Origin: Mycolicibacterium sp. MU0053
GTDB lineage: Bacteria > Actinomycetota > Actinomycetes > Mycobacteriales > Mycobacteriaceae
Length of the DNA: 64,000 nt
Reading direction: 5' to 3'
Assembly: GCF_963378095.1 (NCBI RefSeq)
Contig: NZ_OY726397.1
Coordinates: 1,550,001 to 1,614,000, forward strand
Positions 1 to 9,380 of the stretch are shown piece by piece. The stretch's first letter is position 1; the number at the start of each line of letters is the position of its first letter. The notes under the pieces were generated by a model. The model was not told where the DNA came from and did no database searches. It worked only from the letters and a program-made list of their open reading frames with translations. The position numbers were made by a program, and so were the translations under genes.

Positions 1-700
1 CATCCGGTTGATCGCCGAGATTTCGATGGGTGCGGGCACGCTGGCGATGATCGGCGGCACCGTGGTGATCGTCGGGTTCTTGACGTTGGCCACCGGTGGG
101 GTGTTGGCGATCCAGGGTTATTCGTCGTTGGGCAATATCGGTATCGAGGCGTTGACGGGGTTCTTGTCGGCGTTCATCAACGTGCGTATCGCGGCGCCGA
201 TCGTGGCCGGTATCGGGTTGGCCGCCACGTTCGGGGCGGGGGTGACGGCGCAGTTGGGGGCGATGCGGATCAACGAGGAGATCGACGCGCTGGAGTCGAT
301 GGGGATTCCGCCGGTGGAGTATCTGGTCTCGACGCGGATCATCGCGGGGATGACGGCGATCACGCCGCTGTATGCGATCGCGGTGATCATGTCGTTTGTG
401 GCCGCGCAGTTCACCACGGTGGTGTTGTTGGGGCAGTCCGGTGGCCTCTACGACCACTACTTCTATACGTTTTTGAATCCGATCGACCTGTTGTGGTCGT
501 TTTTGCAGGCGATCCTGATGGCGATCACGATCCTGTTGATCCACACCTATTTTGGCTATTTCGCCGCCGGCGGGCCGGCCGGGGTCGGGGCCGCGGTCGG
601 TAACGCGGTACGCACCTCACTGGTCGCCGTCGTCTCGGTGACCCTGCTGGTCTCCCTGTCCATCTACGGCTCCAACGGCAACTTCAACCTCAGCGGATAG
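1..700 (+). CDS. yrbEB: YrbE/MlaE-type permease of an Mce transporter (5' truncated)
   Basis: Integral membrane permease of an Mce lipid-import ABC system; family members work with MceA-F and an MceG-type ATPase (not in the window). The reading frame runs in from the left edge, so the start is missing; about 233 codons are present against roughly 280-290 in full-length YrbE proteins. Visible MlaE features are several long hydrophobic segments, the conserved region around IRxNEEIDALESMGIPP (near bases 265-315) that forms the cytoplasmic loop, and a C-terminal membrane helix ending in NFNLSG. It lies 28 bp upstream of mceA on the same strand, the normal yrbEB-mceA order; yrbEA is expected just outside the window. 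Confidence 0.93.
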   Translation, partial: IRLIAEISMGAGTLAMIGGTVVIVGFLTLATGGVLAIQGYSSLGNIGIEALTGFLSAFINVRIAAPIVAGIGLAATFGAGVTAQLGAMRINEEIDALESMGIPPVEYLVSTRIIAGMTAITPLYAIAVIMSFVAAQFTTVVLLGQSGGLYDHYFYTFLNPIDLLWSFLQAILMAITILLIHTYFGYFAAGGPAGVGAAVGNAVRTSLVAVVSVTLLVSLSIYGSNGNFNLSG

Positions 701-728
701 CGGACAGCAGAATGCGGGAAGAAGAACA

Positions 729-1934
729 GTGACAGACAATCTCCGACGCGGTCGCGCCTGGCGCCGGCCCGTAGCGGGTGCGGTGGCGGTAGCCGCGATC
801 CTGGGCGTCGTCGCCCTCGCGGTAGGCCTGTTCCAGGGTAGCTTCACCAAAACCGTTCCGGTGACCCTGATTTCGGATCGCGCCGGACTGGTGATGAACC
901 CGGACGCCAAGGTGAAGATGAACGGCGTCCAGGTCGGCACGGTGGCGTCGATCGAATCCGGCGCAGACGGGATGGCGACCCTGCACCTGGCGATGGATCC
1001 GGGCCAATTGCGACTGATCCCGTCCAACGTCACCGCCGACATCGAGTCCACCACGGTGTTCGGGGCCAAGTTCGTCAACCTGGTGCCGCCGAAAGACCCG
1101 GCGGCGGAAAAGATGTACGCCGGACAGGTACTCAAGGGTGATCACGTCACCGTGGAGATCAACACGGTCTTCCAACAGCTGACGCGGGTGCTGGACCAGA
1201 TCGATCCGGTCAAGCTGAACGAGACCCTGGGCGCCATGTCGGCCGCATTCGGCGGTCGCGGCGAGAAGATGGGCCGGACCCTCAGCGATTTCGAGGCCCT
1301 GTTGGAGAAACTGGAACCGAGCCTGCCGAGCCTGGCCCGGGACACCGAAGCCACCGCCGCGGTGGCCGACGCCTACGCCGACGCGGCACCGGATCTGATG
1401 CGCACCGTGGAGAACACGATCCGGATCAGCGACAGCATCGTCGACGAGCAGGACAATCTGGACGCCTTCCTGGTCGGCATGACGGGATTGGCCGACGTCG
1501 GAAACGATGTCATCGGTAGCAACCGCGCCGCGCTGAGCGAGACCCTGCGACTGCTGGTCCCGACCACCGATCTGCTCAACGAGTACGCGCCCGGACTCAA
1601 TTGCGCGCTGTCCGGCATGGCGGTTCTTGCCAAGCAGCCGCCGGCACAGGACCCGGGTATCGCGGTCAACGTGGCGTTCACTCTGCACATCGAGCGCTAC
1701 CGCTACCCGTCGAGCCTGCCCAAGGTCGCGGCCAAGGGCGGCCCACAGTGCATGGGCCTGCCGGACATCGGCTTTGGCAACAAGGCCAAGTACTTGGTCA
1801 CCGACACCAACTCCAACCCGTGGCAGTACGGCAATCAGGGCATCCTGCTCAACTCCGACGGTCTCAAGCAGTTGCTGTTCGGACCGTTGGAGGGGCCGCC
1901 CCGCAATACCGCACAGATCGGACAGCCGGGATGA
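729..1934 (+). CDS. mceA: Mce family protein MceA
   Basis: Substrate-binding/tunnel subunit of an Mce lipid importer, anchored in the membrane and extending into the periplasm. The 401-residue product starts at GTG 729 after a GGAAGAAG-like ribosome site. It has a basic N-terminus, one membrane helix at about residues 15-36, then the MCE/MlaD domain (SDRAGLVMNPDAKVKMNGVQVGTV, followed by an FGAKFVNL segment), and a long helical region. The length is typical of MceA. The stop overlaps the mceB start (ATGA), indicating translational coupling. The paralogue class (mce1-mce4 or one of the extra operons of fast growers) cannot be fixed by eye. Confidence 0.93.
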   Translation: MTDNLRRGRAWRRPVAGAVAVAAILGVVALAVGLFQGSFTKTVPVTLISDRAGLVMNPDAKVKMNGVQVGTVASIESGADGMATLHLAMDPGQLRLIPSNVTADIESTTVFGAKFVNLVPPKDPAAEKMYAGQVLKGDHVTVEINTVFQQLTRVLDQIDPVKLNETLGAMSAAFGGRGEKMGRTLSDFEALLEKLEPSLPSLARDTEATAAVADAYADAAPDLMRTVENTIRISDSIVDEQDNLDAFLVGMTGLADVGNDVIGSNRAALSETLRLLVPTTDLLNEYAPGLNCALSGMAVLAKQPPAQDPGIAVNVAFTLHIERYRYPSSLPKVAAKGGPQCMGLPDIGFGNKAKYLVTDTNSNPWQYGNQGILLNSDGLKQLLFGPLEGPPRNTAQIGQPG

Positions 1935-2956
1935 CGCGTACCACAAGCACACTCGTCAAGTTCGGGATCTTCGCCACCATCATGGTGCTGCTCACCGGAT
2001 TCCTGTTCATGGCGTTCGGTGAGTATCGGGGCGGTTCCACCTCGAAGTACTCGGCGGTGTTCAGCGATGCCTCCCGGTTGGAGGGTGGGGACTCGGTGCG
2101 GGTCGCAGGGGTTCGGATCGGAACGGTCGATTCGGTGTCGCTGCAGCCGGACCGCACGGTGCTGGTGAAGTTCAGTGCGGAGCACGGCATCAAACTGACC
2201 ACCGGAACCAAGGCCGCCGTGCGCTACCTGAACCTGGTCGGCGACCGGTACATGGAACTCCTGGACAGCCCGGGCTCCACCAAGATCCTGCCCGCGGGAT
2301 CGCAGATTCCGGAGGAGCGGACGCAGTCCGCCCTCGACCTGGACCTGCTGCTCGGCGGCCTGCGGCCCGTCATCCAGGGGCTCAATCCCCAGGATGTCAA
2401 TGCGCTGACGTCCTCGCTGGTACAGGTCCTGCAAGGCCAGGGCGGAACGTTGGAATCGCTGCTGAGCAAGACCTCGTCGTTCTCGACGACGTTGGCGGAC
2501 AACAACCACGTGGTCGAGCAGCTGATCGAAAACCTCGACACTTTGGTCAACACGTTGGCCAAGGACGGGGACAAGTTCTCCGGCAGCATCGATCGGCTCG
2601 AGCAGCTGATAAGCGGCCTGTCGGAGGATCGCGACCCGATCGGCGAGGCCATCACGGCGCTGGACAACGGCACGGCGTCGATTGCGAGCCTGCTGGCCGA
2701 GGCCCGGCCCCCGTTGGCCGGCACGGTAGATCAGCTCAACACCCTCGCGCCGCTGCTGGTCGAAGGTGCGCCCAATCTGGATGCGGCACTGCAGAAGATG
2801 CCGGAGAACTACAAGAAGCTGCGTCGGCTCGGGGCCTACGGCAGCTGGATCATGTATTACATCTGCGGACTGTCCTGGCGTGTCACCGACCTCCAGGGGC
2901 GGACCGCGGTCTTCCCGATGATGAAACAACTAAGCGGGAGGTGCGCAGAGCCCTGA
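1931..2956 (+). CDS. mceB: Mce family protein MceB
   Basis: Second MCE-domain subunit of the importer, 341 residues from ATG 1931, which overlaps the mceA stop. The frame is open further upstream (to 1601) but that part is a shadow of mceA. An N-terminal membrane helix (about residues 10-28) precedes an MCE domain with the GDSVRVAGVRIGTVDSV signature and YLNLVGDRYMEL, then a long alpha-helical stretch containing repeated LxxLxxL spacing. It ends with a CGLSWR tail and a stop that overlaps the mceC ATG (TGATG). Expected to be cotranscribed and assembled in one hetero-oligomer with the other Mce subunits. Confidence 0.92.
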   Translation: MTRTTSTLVKFGIFATIMVLLTGFLFMAFGEYRGGSTSKYSAVFSDASRLEGGDSVRVAGVRIGTVDSVSLQPDRTVLVKFSAEHGIKLTTGTKAAVRYLNLVGDRYMELLDSPGSTKILPAGSQIPEERTQSALDLDLLLGGLRPVIQGLNPQDVNALTSSLVQVLQGQGGTLESLLSKTSSFSTTLADNNHVVEQLIENLDTLVNTLAKDGDKFSGSIDRLEQLISGLSEDRDPIGEAITALDNGTASIASLLAEARPPLAGTVDQLNTLAPLLVEGAPNLDAALQKMPENYKKLRRLGAYGSWIMYYICGLSWRVTDLQGRTAVFPMMKQLSGRCAEP

Positions 2957-4038
2957 TGCTCAAATACCGTGAATCAAACCTGATCCGAGCGGGCTTCATC
3001 GGCGCCGCGCTGATCGTTCTCGTGATCGCCGTCGGACTCCAGCCCGAGCGCATCATGCAGTGGGCCACCTCGGTGCGCCACCAGGCGTTGTTCGCCGAGG
3101 CCGGCGGCATCATCGTCGGCAACGACGTGACGATGTCCGGCATCAAGGTCGGCTCGGTCTCCAGCGTCGAACTGGATAACGGCGATGCGCTGGTGACGTT
3201 CACCGTGGCCGGTAAGCACCCGCTGGGCTCGCAGACCACGGCACACATCCGTACCGGCTCGCTGCTCGGCGAACGGGTGCTGACGCTGGAGTCCGAGGGC
3301 AGCGGAAAGCTGCGTGCGGGTGACGTCATCCCGGTGACCCGGACCTCGTCGCCCTATTCGTTGACCGATGCGGTCGGCGAGCTGGCGACGAACACCAAGG
3401 GCACCGACACCGAGTCGCTGAACCAGTCACTGGACACCCTCTCGGCGACCATCGACCAGCTCGCGCCGCAGATCGGACCCACCTTCGACGGGTTGTCTCG
3501 GCTATCTCGATCGATCAACAGCCGCAACGAGAATTTGGCCGATCTGCTCAAGGGCGCCAGTGAGGTCACCACCGTGCTGGGGGAACGGAGCCAGCAGTTG
3601 AACATGTTGATCCTCAACGCCAATGACCTGCTGGGCGTGTTGAACGATCGGCGAGAGGCGATCGTGGACCTGCTGGCCAACACCTCGGCGGTGTCCCAGC
3701 AGCTGACCGGCCTGGTGGCCGACAACGAGGCGGAACTGGCGCCCACCCTGGAGCGGTTGAACACCGTGACCGCAATGCTGGAGAAGAACGCCGACAACAT
3801 CGGCAAGGCATTGCCGGGTATCGCGAAATTCCAGGTGACACAGGGTGAAACCCTGGCCAACGGCCCGTACTACAACGCCTATGTGCCGAACCTGCAACCG
3901 GCGCAGTTGTTGCAGCCCTTCATCGACTACGCATTCGGCTTCCGCCGTGGTGTCAACGCCGGTCAGCCGGCGGACGCCGCCGGTCCGCGTGCCGAGTTGC
4001 CACTGCCGTACAACGGGATCCCTGGAGGTTCGCGCTGA
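2956..4038 (+). CDS. mceC: Mce family protein MceC
   Basis: Third MCE subunit, 360 residues. ATG 2956 (MLKYRESN) is chosen because it overlaps the mceB stop and follows a GGGAGG at 2936-2941; an in-frame GTG at 2941 would add five residues but has no good ribosome site. One N-terminal membrane helix, an MCE domain (VTMSGIKVGSVSSVEL, GSLLGERVLTLE), then the helical needle region and a short Pro/Ala-rich end. The stop overlaps the mceD ATG. Confidence 0.92.
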   Translation: MLKYRESNLIRAGFIGAALIVLVIAVGLQPERIMQWATSVRHQALFAEAGGIIVGNDVTMSGIKVGSVSSVELDNGDALVTFTVAGKHPLGSQTTAHIRTGSLLGERVLTLESEGSGKLRAGDVIPVTRTSSPYSLTDAVGELATNTKGTDTESLNQSLDTLSATIDQLAPQIGPTFDGLSRLSRSINSRNENLADLLKGASEVTTVLGERSQQLNMLILNANDLLGVLNDRREAIVDLLANTSAVSQQLTGLVADNEAELAPTLERLNTVTAMLEKNADNIGKALPGIAKFQVTQGETLANGPYYNAYVPNLQPAQLLQPFIDYAFGFRRGVNAGQPADAAGPRAELPLPYNGIPGGSR

Positions 4039-5492
4039 TGAACCGCAAGCGTTGGGTCAGCGGCCTGGCGGTCGCACTGGCCGCGGTCCTGGTGGTCGGT
4101 GCGGGATATCTGGTGCGCCAGCAGTTCTTCGGCGCCAAGACCATCGAGGCGCTCTTCGCTTCGGCGACCGGCATCTACCCCGGCGACGAGGTGCGGGTGT
4201 CGGGCGTCGCGGTCGGGACGATCAAGGAGATCAAGCCCGAGGGCACCCAGGTCCGAGTGGTGCTCGACGTCGATCGCGGCGTGCCCATTCCCGCGGACGC
4301 CAAAGCCGTGATCGTGGCGCAGAACCTGGTGGCCGCGCGTTATGTGCAGTTGGCCCCGGCGTATCGCGACAGCGGTCCGACGATGCCGGACAACACCGTG
4401 ATCCCGGTGGAGAACACCGCGGTGCCGGTGGAGTGGGACGAGGTCAAGACTCAGCTGATGCGGCTGTCCACCGAACTGGGCCCGCAGAGCGGTGTCGACG
4501 GCACCTCGGTGTCCCGCTTCATCGAAAGCGCCGCGAACGCCATGGATGGCAACGGTGCGAAGCTGCGGGAGACCATCACTCAGCTTTCCGGGGTGTCCCG
4601 GATCCTCGCCGAGGGCAGCGGCGACATTGTGGACATCATCAGCAATCTGCAGACCTTCATGACGGCTCTGAAGAACAGCAACCAGCAGGTGGTGGCGTTC
4701 CAGAACCGGTTGGCGACTCTCACCAGCGTGGTCGACGGCAGCCGCTCGGACTTGGATGCGGCGTTGACCAACTTGTCGGTCGCCGTGGTGGAGGTGCAGC
4801 GGTTCGTCGCGGGAAGCCGCGATCAGACCTCCGAGCAGGTCGAGCGGTTGTCGAACGTCACGCAGAATCTGGTCGACCACAAGACCGATCTGGAGAACAT
4901 CCTGCACGTGGCGCCCAACGCGTTCGCCAACGGCTACAACATCTACAACCCGGATGCCGGGACCGCGGTCGGACAGTTCGTGCTGAACAACTTCTCCAAC
5001 CCGGTCGAGTTCATCTGCGGTGCCATCGGCGCGATCGAGAACACCACCGCACCGGAGACCGCCAAACTGTGTTCGCAGTACTTCGGACCGGCGCTGCGAC
5101 TGATCAACTTCAACTATCTGCCGTTCCCGATTGCGCCGTATCTGATGCCGTCGGCGGATCCGAAGAACATCGTGTACTCCGAGCCGAGTCTTATGCCCGG
5201 TGGCTCCGGAGGGTCCCCGGAGGCCCCCGCGACGCCCCCGGCTGTCTCGGCCTACCCGCAAGACGTGCCGCCCGGGCCGGCGCCCTTCACCGGGCGCGCC
5301 CCTGGAGTTCCGCCACCGGGTGCCCAGCAGATGCTGCCGGGTGCGCCGCCGGTGGTGCCGCCCAACATGTTGTCCCGGGCGGACGACATGCTCAACCCGG
5401 CCGGAGCTCCGCCCGGGCCGGCACCCGGCCCGCCGATGGCGGCCGAGGCGCCTGCCGGTCCGTTACCCGCAGAAGGGATGCCGCCATCATGA
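4038..5492 (+). CDS. mceD: Mce family protein MceD
   Basis: Fourth MCE subunit, 484 residues from ATG 4038, overlapping the mceC stop and preceded by GGAGG at 4024-4028. N-terminal membrane helix (about residues 8-27), an MCE domain with YPGDEVRVSGVAVGTIKEI and NLVAARYVQL, then a helical segment and an ICGAIGAIEN motif. The last ~100 residues are a low-complexity Pro/Gly/Ala tail, as commonly seen in MceD proteins. The stop overlaps the mceE start (ATGATG context). Confidence 0.92.
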   Translation: MNRKRWVSGLAVALAAVLVVGAGYLVRQQFFGAKTIEALFASATGIYPGDEVRVSGVAVGTIKEIKPEGTQVRVVLDVDRGVPIPADAKAVIVAQNLVAARYVQLAPAYRDSGPTMPDNTVIPVENTAVPVEWDEVKTQLMRLSTELGPQSGVDGTSVSRFIESAANAMDGNGAKLRETITQLSGVSRILAEGSGDIVDIISNLQTFMTALKNSNQQVVAFQNRLATLTSVVDGSRSDLDAALTNLSVAVVEVQRFVAGSRDQTSEQVERLSNVTQNLVDHKTDLENILHVAPNAFANGYNIYNPDAGTAVGQFVLNNFSNPVEFICGAIGAIENTTAPETAKLCSQYFGPALRLINFNYLPFPIAPYLMPSADPKNIVYSEPSLMPGGSGGSPEAPATPPAVSAYPQDVPPGPAPFTGRAPGVPPPGAQQMLPGAPPVVPPNMLSRADDMLNPAGAPPGPAPGPPMAAEAPAGPLPAEGMPPS

Positions 5493-6841
5493 TGGGCAAG
5501 AGGTCGGTGCGCTTGGCGATGGCGAGCGCCTGCTGCGTCGCGCTGATCACCAGTGGCTGCGCTTTCCAGGGCGTCAACTCGCTGCCGCTGCCCGGCGCGG
5601 TGGGGCGCGGCTCGGAGGCGAAGGTCTACCACGTCGAGATTGCGAATGTGGCAACCCTGGAACCGAATTCGCCCGTGATGATCAACGATGTCGTCGTCGG
5701 CAGCGTGCGCAAGATGACCGTGAAGGATTGGCACGCCGACGTCGAGTTCTCGGTCGAACCGGGCATCGAGGTGCCCTCCAACGCGGTCGCCACCATCGGG
5801 CAGACCAGTCTGCTGGGTTCCATGCATCTGGCGCTCAATCCGCCGGTCGGGGAGTCGGCCGCTGCTGCGTTACCCGAGGGTGCGACCATCCCGGTGAACA
5901 ACGCATCGACCTACCCGTCCACCGAACAGACGCTGTCCTCGTTGGCCGCGGTCGTCAACGGGGGCGGGCTGGGCCAGATCGGCGAGGTGATCCACAACTT
6001 CGGTGCGGCGCTCAACGGTCGCGAAACCGACGTGCGCGATCTGCTGATCCGGTTGGACACCTTCGTCGGCACGCTCGACAACCAGCGCGACAACATCGTC
6101 GCGTCGGTCGAATCGCTGAATCGACTTTCGTCCACGTTCGCCAACCAGCGTGACACCATTTCGCAAGCGCTGGAGCGCATTCCACCCGCACTCGATGTCC
6201 TGATCAAGGAACGGCCACGGCTGACCACCGCGTTGCAGCGGCTCGGCACATTCAGCGAGACCACAAACCAGTTGGTCAACGATTCCCAGGCCGATCTCGT
6301 CCAGAACCTGAAGAACCTGGAGCCAACCATCAAGGCGCTCGCCGATATCGGCCCCGACCTCGGTGAGGTGCTGGGCTACGCCCCGACCTTCCCCTATACC
6401 CAGAGTTTCATGGACCGCGGTATCCGCGGCGACTACTACAACCTGTTCGCGACCGTGGACATCACCATCCCGCGGCTGAAGCGCACCCTGATGCTCGGGA
6501 CCCGGTGGGAAGACACCGATGCGCAGTTGGTACCGGCGCCGGGCGATCCCTACTACATGAACTACACCTACGATCCGCTCAAGACCGGGGTGAACCCGCC
6601 GCCGCCGGATGCGTTCCCGCCGGCCCCCGCCGGTGAGTTCGCCCCGCAGGGTCCGCCGCCGCCGGCGTTCGCCGAGGTCGGTCCGATCCTGCCGGTCACA
6701 CCGCCGCGGCCATTGGAGGTGCCCGGTGCTCCGGTGTACCTCACCGCGCCGCCGACGGCACCGGATTCCCAGGCGCCGATCTTCGCCGGACCGTATGGGA
6801 CCGAACCTGGTTCGCCCGCACCGACTAACGGGGGTGGCTGA
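5489..6841 (+). CDS. mceE: Mce family lipoprotein MceE (LprK type)
   Basis: Lipid-anchored MCE subunit, 450 residues. The N-terminus is a lipoprotein signal: basic MMGKRSVR, hydrophobic core, then LITSGC with the acylated cysteine at residue 24. ATG 5489 and the adjacent ATG 5492 are both possible. An MCE domain (NSPVMINDVVVGSV, TSLLGSMHL) is followed by the helical region, the FPYTQSF and YYNLFATVDI segments typical of MceE, and a Pro-rich C-terminus. The upstream open frame beginning at 3845 is a shadow of mceC/D. Overlaps mceD and mceF by a few bases. Confidence 0.92.
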   Translation: MMGKRSVRLAMASACCVALITSGCAFQGVNSLPLPGAVGRGSEAKVYHVEIANVATLEPNSPVMINDVVVGSVRKMTVKDWHADVEFSVEPGIEVPSNAVATIGQTSLLGSMHLALNPPVGESAAAALPEGATIPVNNASTYPSTEQTLSSLAAVVNGGGLGQIGEVIHNFGAALNGRETDVRDLLIRLDTFVGTLDNQRDNIVASVESLNRLSSTFANQRDTISQALERIPPALDVLIKERPRLTTALQRLGTFSETTNQLVNDSQADLVQNLKNLEPTIKALADIGPDLGEVLGYAPTFPYTQSFMDRGIRGDYYNLFATVDITIPRLKRTLMLGTRWEDTDAQLVPAPGDPYYMNYTYDPLKTGVNPPPPDAFPPAPAGEFAPQGPPPPAFAEVGPILPVTPPRPLEVPGAPVYLTAPPTAPDSQAPIFAGPYGTEPGSPAPTNGGG

Positions 6842-8604
6842 TGCTCACGCGTCTTGTCCGGACTCAGTTGATCCTCTTCACGATCGCCTCGATCGTGGGT
6901 GTGGCGATCATGCTGTTCGCGTACATGCAGTTGCCCACGCTGCTGGGGGTGGGCCGGCTTACGGTCAAGATGGATCTGCCGGCCACCGGCGGGCTCTACC
7001 AGTTCAGCAACGTGACCTACCGCGGCTCGCAAATCGGCAAGGTCACCGCGGTGGAGCTGACCGAAAACGGGGCCCGGGCCACGATGTCGCTGGACCGGTC
7101 GCCGAAGATCCCGGCGGACCTCCAGGCCAAGGTCCTGAGCATGTCGGCGGTCGGTGAGCAGTATGTGGACCTCCAACCCCGCACCGACTCGCCGCCGTAC
7201 CTCGAGGACGGTGCCGTCATCGCGATGGCCGACACCACGATTCCGCAGCAGGTCGGCCCGATGCTCGATCAGGTCAGCGCCCTGATGGACACCATCCCGT
7301 CGGAGAAACTGAGCCAGTTGCTCGACGAGACCTTCGACGCATTCAACGGCACCGGTTACGATTTCGGCTCGCTGCTCGACTCCGCGTCGACGATCACCCG
7401 CGACGCGAATGCCATTTCCGACCGAACCCGTGCGTTGATCGACGACGCCACCCCGTTCCTGGAGGCCCAGGAACAAACCACGGATTCGACCCGCACCTGG
7501 GCGGGCAGCCTCGCGGGCATCACCGGACAGTTGTCGGACAACGACGCTGAAGTCCGATCGGTGCTGGCCAATGGCCCGGGGTTCGCCGCGGAGACCTCCC
7601 GCCTGCTCGAGCAGCTGAAGCCCACGCTGCCGATCCTGCTGGCGAACATGACCACGATCGGACAGATCGGGGTGACGTACAACCCGTCGATCGAGCAACT
7701 GTTGGTGCTGTTGCCCCCGTATGTGGCCCAGATCCAGACCTATGCGCCGATCAACAACCCGGCCGGCATGCCCGGCGGCGACTTCTCGCTGGGGCTCGGC
7801 GATCCGCCGGCTTGCACGGTGGGATTCCTGCCGCCCACGGCGTGGCGGTCGCCGTCGGACACCGAGGTCATCGATACGCCCGACGACATCTACTGCAAGC
7901 TGCCGCAGGATTCGCCGATCGCGGTGCGCGGTGCGCGTAACTACCCCTGTATGGCACATCCCGGGAAGCGGGCGCCCACAGTCGAATTGTGCAACGACCC
8001 AGAGGGATTCAAGCCGCTCGCCACCCGTCAGCACGCGCTCGGTCCCTATCCGTTGGACCCCAACCTCATCGCTCAGGGCATCCCGCCGGACTTTCGGGTG
8101 CTGCCCGACGAGGGGATCTTCGGGCCGGTGGAGGGCACCCCATTGCCGCCGGGGGTGAACGCACCGCCGCCGCGCTCGGCGCCGCTGGTCGCGCCGCCGC
8201 CGAACTTCGCCGGCACCGGACCGGGCCCGCTGTTGCCCGGGCAACCGACCTACCTCGAGCCGCCGGTAACCCCGCCGGGCCCGCCGCAGCTGTATGACCC
8301 CGCCACGACACCGCATGGCCCGGCCGGGACGAGTCAGGCGACCCAGGTGCCGCTGCCACCGGGCATCGCGCCGGGTGAGGTGCCGTTACCGCCGGGCCTC
8401 GAGGAGGTCCCGACGCCGGGTGCGCCGGCGGCACCCGCCGCCGCCCCAAGTGCGTTCGGCAGCAACGCATCCGGTGAGCCCTCGGTGGCGGTCGCCAAGT
8501 ACAATCCGCGCACCGGGGAGTACATGGGCTCTGACGGCACGCTGTACCGGCAGGCCGACCTCGCCGCCACCCCGAAATCGTGGACGGATATGATGCCGAC
8601 CTGA
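6841..8604 (+). CDS. mceF: Mce family protein MceF, long form with Pro-rich tail
   Basis: Last MCE subunit, 587 residues from ATG 6841, overlapping the mceE stop. N-terminal membrane helix (about residues 8-30), an MCE domain (YQFSNVTYRGSQIGKVTAVEL, MSAVGEQYVDLQP), a long helical region, then a cysteine-containing segment (PPACTVGF, DDIYCKLP, NYPCMAHPG) and a very Pro/Ala/Gly-rich extension from about residue 415 to 545. The end (YNPRTGEYMGSDGTLYRQADL) matches the conserved C-terminus of actinobacterial MceF. The gene closes the operon and is followed by a strong hairpin. Confidence 0.92.
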   Translation: MLTRLVRTQLILFTIASIVGVAIMLFAYMQLPTLLGVGRLTVKMDLPATGGLYQFSNVTYRGSQIGKVTAVELTENGARATMSLDRSPKIPADLQAKVLSMSAVGEQYVDLQPRTDSPPYLEDGAVIAMADTTIPQQVGPMLDQVSALMDTIPSEKLSQLLDETFDAFNGTGYDFGSLLDSASTITRDANAISDRTRALIDDATPFLEAQEQTTDSTRTWAGSLAGITGQLSDNDAEVRSVLANGPGFAAETSRLLEQLKPTLPILLANMTTIGQIGVTYNPSIEQLLVLLPPYVAQIQTYAPINNPAGMPGGDFSLGLGDPPACTVGFLPPTAWRSPSDTEVIDTPDDIYCKLPQDSPIAVRGARNYPCMAHPGKRAPTVELCNDPEGFKPLATRQHALGPYPLDPNLIAQGIPPDFRVLPDEGIFGPVEGTPLPPGVNAPPPRSAPLVAPPPNFAGTGPGPLLPGQPTYLEPPVTPPGPPQLYDPATTPHGPAGTSQATQVPLPPGIAPGEVPLPPGLEEVPTPGAPAAPAAAPSAFGSNASGEPSVAVAKYNPRTGEYMGSDGTLYRQADLAATPKSWTDMMPT

Positions 8605-8621
8605 TCGGACGCTCGAACGCG

Positions 8622-8652
8622 AACCGGCCACGGGAAATCCCGTGGCCGGTTT
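8622..8652 (+). terminator. Intrinsic-type hairpin after mceF
   Basis: A perfect 14-bp inverted repeat (arms 8622-8635 and 8638-8651, AACCGGCCACGGGA and its complement) with a two-base loop starts 18 bp after the mceF stop and is followed by TTTGCTTT. It also faces the minus-strand gene ending at 8793, so it may work in both directions. Confidence 0.85.
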
Positions 8653-8792
8653 GCTTTCGCGGGGCGAGGCCCGAAACTGCCTTGAGGCAACGACATTGCA
8701 TCGGCGGCGGGTAGTTGCCCGAAACACCGCCGTCACGATGATCTGGACGCCGGCATCGCAATCTCGATGCCGGCGCAGCGAAACCTCGAGGG

Positions 8793-9302
8793 TCAGATCT
8801 TCTTCATGTAGAACGGCATCCGGATGTGCGGCCATTGGTTGCGGCCACAGGACCCGCTCGGCCCCGTCGTGACGTCCTCGCCGGTGTATTCGTTGGACTT
8901 GGCGTCGACACGGCCGTCAGGGCCGACGGGGTAGATCAGGTACGACTGCAGACCTTCGATGGGTGCACCGTCCGCGCACCACCGCCATTCCGGCACCGCC
9001 CGCTTGACGTACCAGACGCCGCTCTTGGTGTAGATGGGGGCGCTCCAGCCGTGGTCACTTTGCACGGTGCCGACGCAATCCACCGGCGTGGTGCAGGTGG
9101 TGCTGATCGTCCAGGTGCTCCGGGTCACGGGTTGTTTCTCGTAGCGATCGTTGACCTTGGCCCATTCGCCGTTGGATGAGGTGGCGAACGTGCCGTTGAT
9201 GCCCCATTCCGCGGCGCCGGACACTGCCGGGTTGGCGAGTCCGCCGACCACCAATGCCGCTGCGGCCGTTGCGGTCACAGCCGCCTTCGTCGCCGAGATC
9301 AA
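8793..9302 (-). CDS. Conserved mycobacterial secreted protein, 4 cysteines
   Basis: Exported protein of unknown function, 169 residues. A Sec signal peptide is evident (hydrophobic run to about residue 30, cleavage probably near AVSGAA), followed by WGINGTFATSSNGEW and four cysteines (TTCTTPVDC, WCADG, SGSCGRN) that could form two disulfides. It looks like a widespread mycobacterial secreted family I recognise by pattern only. The start is TTG at 9302, supported by GGAG about seven bases upstream on the minus strand. An RTTCTC-N7-GAGAAY palindrome lies about 30-48 bp upstream. Confidence 0.75.
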   Translation of the reverse strand: MISATKAAVTATAAAALVVGGLANPAVSGAAEWGINGTFATSSNGEWAKVNDRYEKQPVTRSTWTISTTCTTPVDCVGTVQSDHGWSAPIYTKSGVWYVKRAVPEWRWCADGAPIEGLQSYLIYPVGPDGRVDAKSNEYTGEDVTTGPSGSCGRNQWPHIRMPFYMKKI

Positions 9303-9331
9303 TGTGCGCTCCTGCCTGCAGCGATAGCCTG

Positions 9332-9350
9332 GTTCTCAAACGAGGAGAAT
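9332..9350. promoter_or_regulatory. Palindromic operator candidate (RTTCTC-N7-GAGAAY)
   Basis: GTTCTC at 9332-9337, seven bases, GAGAAT at 9345-9350. It sits between the secreted-protein gene starting at 9302 (minus) and the Mas gene ending at 9381, at promoter distance from the former. Same arm sequence and spacing as the sites at 11744, 36268 and 50866. Confidence 0.5.
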
Positions 9351-9380
9351 ATCACTACCGGCCTGGCGTCGATACGGGCT

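Noticed and set aside
690..1952. 420-codon open frame antisense to mceA
   Set aside because: Composition is His/Arg/Gly-rich as expected for a shadow; mceA has strong MCE-domain evidence.
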